Shown here piece by piece: positions 56,001-64,000 of a stretch of DNA of 64,000 bases (within the stretch, counting starts at the first letter, position 1; every line of letters starts with the position of its first letter). Origin of the DNA: Telopea speciosissima (Eukaryota; Streptophyta; Magnoliopsida; Proteales; Proteaceae); assembly GCF_018873765.1 (NCBI RefSeq), contig NC_057919.1, forward strand, positions 63,440,484 to 63,504,483, given 5' to 3'. The notes beneath the pieces are model-generated. The model worked only from the letters and a program-made list of their open reading frames with translations, ran no database searches and was not told where the DNA came from. Made by a program: the position numbers and the translations under genes.

Positions 56001-58610
56001 TGTTGACAATATAGTGCTGGGATGGTTTGTTATTATACTTTTCCAGTCAGGGGGTTATTTGTAATTCTTTATAAGTTCTGTCTTTGGTTGCCATTAGGGT
56101 TATTATCCTTGCTTGTAATTATGCAAAGTTTATATTATAAATAAACATGCTTATGGATGGCCTTTTCTTCTATGTTGCACTGATCATTACATGTTCCTAT
56201 TTTGTCACATGGTATCTAAGCGGGTTTGATCAATGGGTTACAATCTTTTTTTCTCTCCACTGTTGAGAGTCCCTTTTAGGATTCTTCGTTGTGGTGTGCA
56301 CCTAGTGCTGTATTGTTCTTATTCTATCCATGATGTAATTCCTTGTTGAATCAATATAAAAACAGGGTTTAATGATTATGATGTCTCCTACTACAAAAGT
56401 AATGCTGTTTTTGGTGCTATGCTATTGCCTTTGATGTCCTATTGCACTGTCTAGTGATCTGAAAGGGTTTCTGCTGATTCTCTGCAAATCTGGGATTTTC
56501 TGTAATCGGTTTACTGCAGCTGAGTGAGTTGTGTATGTGTCGCTGCTCTCTCCTGTCTCCTTTCATTCTTTTCCTTCGTTGGTCTTCTTCTATTTTATGT
56601 CCTGACGTAGTTGATCTGTTCTGACATTAGCACTGGTACAACAAGTGAGAATTAGATCTCTCTCGTCCTGTTTCCTATTTTCCTGAATCCTTCACCTAGG
56701 GGCGACTTTAGTCCTATAGTCTCATCTCTTCCAGATCACCCAGCTGTGAGCTATTAACCTGAGGCCAAGTCTGAAACTGTTCTTACCACTGGAATTTATT
56801 TCCAAGATTTTTTTCCCTGTACATTTAGATTGTTGTTCATGAATTCGATGGTTGGAATCCAGAAGGTTATGGACTGGTCGCATAAACCTGGAATTTCGAT
56901 TCAAACTCCTATTAGAAGAGTTCTCTAAATCGCAAGTCCTATTTTCTGCAGAATCGTGAGGTTGAAGACAATCTCTATCTGCCCCTCCCCCCCCTCCCAA
57001 AAAAAAAAAAAAAAAAAGGGCCCTCCCCCTTCATCTCTTATTCATATTCTACCCTTAATTTTATTTTAATTGCCAACTCCACCCTTATTCTTTAATAAGT
57101 AATACCCTTCATATCCTTTCCTATTCACTACCCTAAACAACTGTTTGAAGATTCTCTTTATTACCAAATTGCCACTCCCTTTTGTAAACATTGAAGTAAT
57201 TACAGATTTCCCATTATTTTGTTCCTCTTGGCTTGATTGGGTAGGCCCATAGATGATCCAAATCAGGGTTTTCGAACCCTGAATTATATCCCTTGGCCTT
57301 CATGCGATGTCTGCAGAAACTCGCCAGATGTCACCCTGGGCTATTTGGGAGTTTCAAGTTCTTGTTTCTGCTACTATGATATTGTTTCTATACTATTGCG
57401 ATGTGTTTGGCTTGCTGTTTGCTATAGTTTCTTAGAGATTGCTGTCTATGATCTACTTTGATACGATCCGTGCTGCTATTGATGCTATTGCGATTGCTGC
57501 TCTGGTTGATCTGCCCTATTTCTTCATCTTGTGAGTATTTTGCTGTTGTTATTATTGAAGATTATTTTGTTCAGAGTTGTTTCAATCTGAAATATCTGGT
57601 CTCTTATTTGTTGCATCTGTTCTTGGTTATGTGGTTTATTTGTTGCTGATGCTAGTTGTTATTGCAATATAATGTTGGGTTATTCTTTGTTGTCTTCCCT
57701 GCATTATTTGTTCACATGTAGTGCTACATGTGAGGGGGAGTGTTGAGGATTTAGTGAGGATTCAGTTTTTTGAAGATATATTGAGATATATCGTGAAGAT
57801 TATTTGCCTGGCCCAAGATATTGGGTTGTAAAGATTATTTTCGCATTGTCAAGATTATTTGCCCTGCCTTGCTCTGTCTGCTTATGCAGATTGACAGTCT
57901 GTCTTCCTCGTGAAGGTCATTAGCCTATGTCTCATTCGTGGAGATTATTGCCTGTGTCTTCCTCTTGAAGATTATTTTATTGTGTCTGTATTGGAGATTA
58001 TTGGTCTGCAACAATGATTTATTCATCTTCCCCTGCTGCTATTTTTTTAGCTTTTGCTACTATTGTTGCTGTTGATGCTATATTCTGGCCTGCGGCTGGT
58101 ATTTTCTGCCACTCATATGGTTATCTGGATTTCTTCGTCATGAAGGTTTTTCTTTACTACTGTGCTGATGGTTGATGTGCTTATGTTGGTGTTGCAATAG
58201 GAAGGAGTATTTCCTTTGGTTCAGTTGTTGTTGACTACTGGCTTCTATAGTTATATCTGTTCAAGTTGGGTTCTGCTGGTTATATCGATCCTTCTTGTTT
58301 CAAGCTAGAGCCTAGGATACATGTGCTCCAAGCTCGAGGGGGGTGTTGAGAATATATTGTTGGGCTATTTTGTTATTATATTTTTCCAGTCAGGGGGTTA
58401 TTTGTAATTCTTCACAAGTGCCTTCCTTAGTTGCCATTAGGGGTTATCATCCTTATTTTAATTATGCAAAGTTTATATTATAAATAAACATGCTGCCCTA
58501 ATGGTTAGACTAATCTAGTCTAGCCGTTCGGAAGACGTTCTTTTCTTCCTCGTGTTCCCTCCTTCCTTTCTTCTATGCTAGACTGATCATTACATGTTCC
58601 TATTTTATCA
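56001..58610 (+). mobile_element. Non-coding LTR retrotransposon with both LTRs
   Basis: The 5' LTR 56001-56207 (TGTTGACAATAT...TTTTGTCA) and 3' LTR 58344-58610 (TGTTGAGAATAT...TTTTATCA) are homologous. Shared blocks include TTTTCCAGTCAGGGGGTTAT, TTATATTATAAATAAACATG and TGATCATTACATGTTCCTAT. The primer site TGGTATCTAAGC is at 56210-56221 and the polypurine tract GAGGGGGG at 58336-58343. The 2.1-kb interior has no gag or pol. The outer five bases are GAACC on the left and TAGGC on the right, so no target duplication. The 3' LTR holds about 60 extra bases near 58490. Confidence 0.85.
57735..58015. repeat. Degenerate GAAGATTATTTGCCTGTGTC repeats
   Basis: Inside the LTR element, about seven imperfect units of 30-45 bp (GTGAAGATTATTTGCC, GTCAAGATTATTTGCC, GTGGAGATTATTGCC, TTGAAGATTATTTTATT) follow one another. 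Confidence 0.7.
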
Positions 58611-59097
58611 TAGGCTGCCAAAACCAGTTTTTGGAAGAAAAATTCTTCCTACTCGTATTTTTTGGCAAAATCCTACATGGATCCTATTTACATTAAAAAA
58701 CAACCTAGGAGTGTTTAACAAGAAAAATTGCATTAAAGCTTATCAAAATGGAGATCGAATATCAAAGTGGGGGTTGAACGGTTGAAGTATATTAAAATCT
58801 ATTTTTTGGCTTGAATCTTGGTCTTTCTTTCTTGTTGCTAAGTAATTTTTAATAGTTACATACCACTCCATGCTTGTTTAATATGTTAGTAGTAGAGTAT
58901 TAGTATGGTTAATGTGTATATACTTCATGTATGTTATTTAATACTTAGTAGTATGTTTATACTTACAAATTGCTTGTTTGGTTTGGACCTTTAGGGGTTA
59001 TTTTAGGCAAGTATCCTAATATGCAAACAGATTTTTCTTTTTCAATTTTTTTTGCTTAATTGCTTTTTATTACTTATTAGTTGGTTTGATATTGCAC

Positions 59098-59665
59098 TTG
59101 CCAATGGAGATTTGAATCACATAGAATGCTGTGAAGGCCGAGATAACCTGACATTGGTTGGATATCATTATTTATTGATGGTGCATAATACTTAAAACCA
59201 CTAGTTTTGCATGTGTCATTAGCATATCCATGTGTATCAAAATCCATTTTGAGTGTATCTAGCATCTCTCCTATATGTCTCTGAGACGTCTGTGCAAAAC
59301 AAAATTTCGATACAGATACTGATAGTTGACACCCAACTTGTCATACCAAAAAAGGATAACTATGAATTGACTTGCCAATGGAGATTCGAATCACAGAGAT
59401 GTTGCGAAGAAAGAGATAACCTTTCATTGATTGGATATCACTATTTATTACTTATTTATGGTGCACAATGCTTAAAATCACTACTTTTGCATGTGTCATT
59501 AGCATATCCATGTGTATCAAAGCGCATCTTGAGGGTATCTAGCATCTCTCCTATATGTCTTTGAGAAGTCTCTTAAAAGTTAAAACCAGCTTTTGGATAT
59601 ACTGCTTGATATTGCTATTTGACACCCAACTTGTCATACCGAAGAAGGATAACTATGAACTGGCT
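59098..59665. repeat. Two tandem copies, about 274-290 bp
   Basis: TTGCCAATGGAGATTYGAAT through GGATAACTATGAAYTG occurs twice in direct order (starts 59098 and 59372). The second copy is longer near its end by an AAACCAGCTTTTGGATATAC segment. I do not recognise the sequence. Confidence 0.85.
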
Positions 59666-59689
59666 TCCATAAATGATATAAGCTGATGT

Positions 59690-62600
59690 TGTTAGTGTTA
59701 GAGTTTATATGTTGTAAGGGTATTTTAGGGACTAGTTAGTTTACTAGTTGCCTTATGTTGTAATTCTCCTTTTTCCCTTTTGCCTCCCTAGGGAGGAGTA
59801 TGTAATTTGTTCTATTCTCATTAGTGAAGTAATATAGGTGTGTGAGAGACATTCTCTCTAACACACAACTTTCCCACCGAATTCTCTTTCTCTCCATTTC
59901 TTCATCTTCTTCTTCTCTTCTTCTTCTATTTTCTTCTTCTTTCTTACCTTACATCCATTACCTAAATCTCAACTTGGTATTAGAGCACATTCCGTTTTTG
60001 GTTTGAGAGTCGTCCTCCAAGCTCTCTACCTCCTTTCCCTCTCTTTGGAACCCTAGGTTACAAAGGGGTTCCAAGGAAGAGGCTGATATGTGAAAACTTT
60101 GAAGACATTATGCCATATCTCTTGATGAAGCCTATGGAAGCACTAAGATAGGTCTTCATGTGAAGACTTGGCTGTTTGAAGCCCAAATCAATGAAAGATA
60201 ACCCAGAATACTGTTCCGTGAACAATAATCCGAGAAATTACTGTTCCTTTTTCTGAAACAGCCCTTGTTCTCCCTCATCTTGGCTTTGTTGAAGCTTGGA
60301 CCTGGCCCATTGGAGTCGCCCTAGGGTCCCCTTTCAAGCCCCCAAAACATTGGTTGCAAAGGAGGAAAGCCCAAAGTCCGCAACTCACTTTTTATGCTGC
60401 GCACAGAACTCGCTCTCGGGAAGTTTTTCTTGTTTCTCCTTCATCCAAGGTCAGTTGGAGATGAAATCAGGTCCTGTGGAGTCGCCTTGGAGTCTACTTT
60501 CAAGCCTATATAGGCTCAGCTGGTGATATCTAGCCCTCTTTCTCTGCTACTCCAAACTGTGATGCTCTATAATGCTGCCAGTTGTTGAAATAATGACTGT
60601 TTTGTGATATACTACTGTATTGAACCTTTTGATGGGTTTTACTTACTGAGTTATATTGTTTCAAGATTATGGTTTGTTTTATAATGGATAGAAGGTGCTA
60701 TTGGTGAAGAAGGGAGCTACCAACCTAGATGGTATATGATACTTTCAGCTACTTGGTGTTGGTGAGGTGTGTTGTTTGAGTCTCTCGTGTTGTTGCATGA
60801 TGCCATTACACTTTGAAGCATATGGTGGAATTGGATATTGTTGAAGTATTAGCTTGGTTTGCTACCTGGACTGCAATTACCAGTATTTGAAAATTTCTTT
60901 TTAGGTTGAGAATATACTCCCCATTGGATTTGAGTATCATTTCCTTTTCTTTGGTCATTCCTACATTTTGTCAATTCTTGGTGGAAAAGGCCAGGGCCTA
61001 ACCTAAGAAAATGACAGAGATAGGTTCCACTGTGACCACTGTGGGAAGTTTGGACATACGCGAGTGAGATGTTGGACACTTCATGGTTATCTCCCTGGTA
61101 TACCAGGCAGCAGAAGAGGGGGAGCCAGAGCATGCACCTTGTTGACTGAGGATACACCTATGCGACCTCCATATGGACTATAGACAGACACTGGTGTACT
61201 GCCAGCTTCCACTTTACAAGCCTCTACATTTGGCTCTTCTACTACCTCTATGTGGGTTATTGACTCTGGAGCCACTGATCATATGACCGGCATCTCTCAG
61301 TGTTATGACTCTTACTCTACCTATTATGGTCAGGAAAAGGTTAGAGTTGCTGATGGTTCCTATTCTTCCATTTCTGGTAAAGGTAGTGTCTGTGTTACTT
61401 TATCTCTCTCTCTTGACTCTGTTCTACATGTTCCTCAATTTCATACTAATCTCCTATCTGTGAGCCATCTAACCAAATCCTTGAATTGCTCTGTTATTTT
61501 CTTTCCATCTCATTGTGTTTTTCAGGATTTGGTAACAAAGAGGGTAATTGGCAGAGGCCGTGAGGAAAAGGGGCTCTACCTTCTTAATACAGGTCCATCT
61601 TCTTTTACGACTGCTCAGTCATATGTATGTGGGCGTAATGAGAATAGTAATGTTGACTCTGTTATGTTGTGGCATTAGCGTTTGGGTCACCCTTCTTTTG
61701 GTATTATGAGGGCAAAATTACCCCACCTGTTTTCTTCTATTCCTTCTTCCCATGTGTTTAAGTGTGAACCCTATTTATTTGCCAAACATTGTCGTTCTCC
61801 TTATCCTTATCATGGTCATAGATCTGATGTTCCTTTCCATATTGTGCACTCTGATGTTTGGGGACCATCTCCCACTACTTCTCTATCTGGCTACCGTTAT
61901 TTTGTTTCCTTTGTTGACGACTATTCCAGGTCCACTTGGACCTACTTGATGAAACAAAAAAGTGATGTTTATGATGCTTTTAAAAATTTTTATCAGCTCA
62001 TTTGTACCCAGTTTCATACTCGCATTCAAATTGTTCGCTCTGATAAAGGGGGGGAGTATATGTATGGGGGGCTTCAACAGTTTTTTACTGATCATGGCAT
62101 CATCCATCAAGTTGCCTGTGTTGACACCCCTCAACAGAATGGGGTGGCAGAAAGGAAAAATCGTCATCTGTTGGAAATCACTAGGAGTCTCTTGTTTGGC
62201 ATGCATGTTCCTAAGACTTTTTGGTCAGCAGCCCTTCTTACTGCTGCCTTTTTAATCAATCGCATGCCCTCTAAACTTCTTGGCTCCAAATCCCTTATAG
62301 ACTTGTTGTCTCCTCAGACTTCTGCTTTCTCTCTTCCTCCTAAGGTGTTTGGATGTGTCTGCTATGTCCATGTCAATAAATGTGCTCGGACCAAGCTTGA
62401 CCCCAAAGCACTCAAATGTATTTTTCTTGGATACTCCTCCTCTACCAAGGGGTATAAGTGCTACCATCCTTCTTCCAGAAGGACATTTCTCTCCAAAGAT
62501 GTTACCTTCTTTGAATCTATTCCTTTCTTTACTTCTTCTCATCATCCTCTTCAGGGGGAGAATAGTGGAAATGAAGAGGTTGCTTATCCCTTTCTATCCA

Positions 62601-64000
62601 CCTTTGCCTACTTCTCCGTTTCTGTTTGATATTGGGAAACACAAAGAAGGGGTTGTTGTTGTTGATACTAATACTCATTCAGGTAATGATGCTAGCAATG
62701 AAACAGAAGGGGCTGTTGTTGTTGAAAATGGTTTTGGTAATCAGAAAGATTACCACATTACATACAAAAGAGGTGAAGGGTTGCATAATACAGGACAGAA
62801 GACCTGCCAAGAGCCCTCTTTGGATCCTCATCCTGAGCTCCACTGACCTCATTCAGGTGATATCCCTTCTCCTCCCTTTGATTTAGACCTTCCGATTGCT
62901 GTTAGAAAAGGAAAGAGAGCTTGTACTAACCCTATTTCCCAGTTTGTTTCTTATGATGCTCTCTCTCTCACAAGTCTTGCTTTCACTGTTGCTCTTTCTT
63001 CTGATTCCATTCCCAGGAATCTCACTGAAGCTATGTCTGACCCAAAGTGGAAGCAAGCCATGTCTGAGGAAATGATGGCTCTTGAGAAGAATGATACTTG
63101 GAAATTAGTAGATCTTCCCAGGGGAAGAGTCTCAATCGGATGCATGTGGGTTTATACAATCAAGTATAGGTCTGATGGTGCAGTTGAGAGGTACAAAGCA
63201 AGATTGGTAGCCAAAGGTTATAGTCAAGTATATGGGATTGATTATCAGGAGACATTTGCTTCTGTAGCTAAACACAATTCTATTCGGGTTCTTTTATCAT
63301 TGGCAGCCAATAGGGATTGGCCCCTATTCCAGTTGGATGTGAAGAATGCGTTCCTCCATGGTGACTTAGAGGAAGAAGTATACATGCAGCCTCCTCCTGG
63401 CTTCAAGTTCCCTTTAGCTGAAGGCAAGGTGTGTCTCCTCAAGAAGGCTTTATATGGTCTCAAACAATCTCCAAAAGTATGGTTTGAGAGGTTCAGGCAG
63501 ACTATTCTGAAGAATGGATACTCTCAAAGTCAAGCTGACCATACCTTATTTACTCGGAGTAGTAATGGTACCATTACAGCCCTTATAGTCTATGTTGATG
63601 ACATTATTGTGATTGGTAATGACAGTGTTGAGTTAGCTAGACTGAAGTCCTACTTGGCTCAACAGTTTGAGATTAAAGATTTGGGTCCCTTGAGGTATTT
63701 TTTGGGAATTGAAGTGTCACGGTCCAAGAAAGGCATCAACATATGTCAAAGGAAGTTTGTTCTTGACTTGTTAAACCAGCAAGCTCTCCTATTGAGCAAA
63801 ATCACAAACTAGGAGAAGATTGTGGTCCCCCTCTTGTTGCTGCAGGGAAGTATCAGAGATTAGTGGGGAAACTCATCTACCTATCTATGACTCGCCCAGA
63901 TATTTCTTATGCAGTGGGAGTTGTGAGTCAGTTTATACATGCCCCCAAGAATGGGCACTTGGATGCTGTATACCGTATACTTAGATGCTTGAAGTCCTCC
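59690..64000 (+). mobile_element. Ty1/Copia retrotransposon, right end outside window
   Basis: The putative 5' LTR is about 59690-59971 (TGTTAGTGTT...AAATCTCA); its start is uncertain by a few bases. The Met-tRNA primer site TGGTATTAGAGC follows at 59975-59986. A zinc knuckle, protease, integrase and reverse transcriptase follow in Copia order (protease-integrase-reverse transcriptase). About 1 kb between the primer site and the zinc knuckle has no gag-sized frame. It contains a partly duplicated GGAGTCGCC...TTTCAAGCC segment (60310 and 60479). The 3' LTR is not in the window. Confidence 0.9.
61025..64000 (+). pseudogene. Broken Copia pol (zinc knuckle, protease, integrase, RT)
   Basis: Zinc knuckle CDHCGKFGHTRVRC (61031-61072, CX2CX4HX4C). 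Protease WVIDSGATDHMT from 61253. GAG-pre-integrase RLGHPS at 61679. Integrase core with first Asp in HSDVWGPS and last Glu in PQQNGVAERKN. Reverse transcriptase 63033-63770 with QLDVKNAFLHGD and YVDD at 63591-63602. The RNase H lead-in TRPDISYAVGVVSQF is near the window end. It is non-functional: in-frame stops at 61181-61183, 61676-61678 and 62844-62846, a frame change between 62560 and 62630, and a small deletion with shift near 63771. The integrase zinc finger reads CEPY where CxxC is expected. Confidence 0.88.

Noticed and set aside
1-64000. rRNA, tRNA, CRISPR arrays or bacterial-type operons
   Set aside because: None seen; intron structure and transposons show a plant nuclear origin. 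No organelle-derived block was recognised either.

Overview
The window is nuclear DNA from a flowering plant. Four plant-type protein genes are split by GT-AG introns and surrounded by plant transposons: Au-type SINEs, RTE and L1 LINEs, Copia elements, solo LTRs, and hAT- and Mutator-type MITEs. Introns reach 9.4 kb. The species cannot be fixed from the sequence; large repeat-filled introns argue against a compact genome. All exon models were spliced by eye and checked for reading phase. No search was run.

Layout. 1-8.4 kb: repeat-rich intergenic DNA (two hAT-like elements, an RTE LINE tail, a decayed LTR element with a tRNA-type primer site, and a 1.3-kb TIR element ending about 45 bp before a TATA box). 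8.64-13.24 kb (+): a complete 12-exon CHY/CTCHY/RING-H2 E3 ubiquitin ligase (RZFP34/CHYR1/MIEL1 family, 266 aa), with a solo LTR in one intron. 14.96-25.61 kb (-): a complete 7-exon CDK-like Ser/Thr kinase with an N-myristoylation start (582 aa), convergent with the ligase gene. 26.2-31.6 kb: intergenic hAT element with perfect 8-bp target duplication, an L1 LINE and a solo LTR. 31.58-43.11 kb (-): a complete 3-coding-exon DRB2-type double-stranded-RNA-binding protein (594 aa). Its 9.4-kb first coding intron holds an RTE LINE, itself split by a 1.2-kb near-palindrome. 44-50.3 kb: divergent intergenic region with MITEs, a solo LTR inside a MITE, an L1 fragment and three foldbacks. 51.49-53.88 kb (+): the first two coding exons of a probable protein phosphatase 4 regulatory subunit 2 (PPP4R2) gene. 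The rest lies beyond the window, after a stretch of at least 10 kb holding an Au SINE, a non-coding LTR element, a tandem duplication and a Ty1/Copia element (59.69 kb to the edge) with a broken pol.

The four genes are ordinary regulatory genes (ubiquitination, kinase signalling, small-RNA biogenesis, phosphatase targeting) and do not form a pathway. The unusual content is structural. A roughly 0.55-kb-arm hairpin lies inside the intron of a dsRNA-binding-protein gene. Small elements share hAT-like ends but have unrelated low-complexity interiors. A 54-bp foldback has a perfect 9-bp target duplication. Seven poly-G/C runs are all 15-17 nt long.
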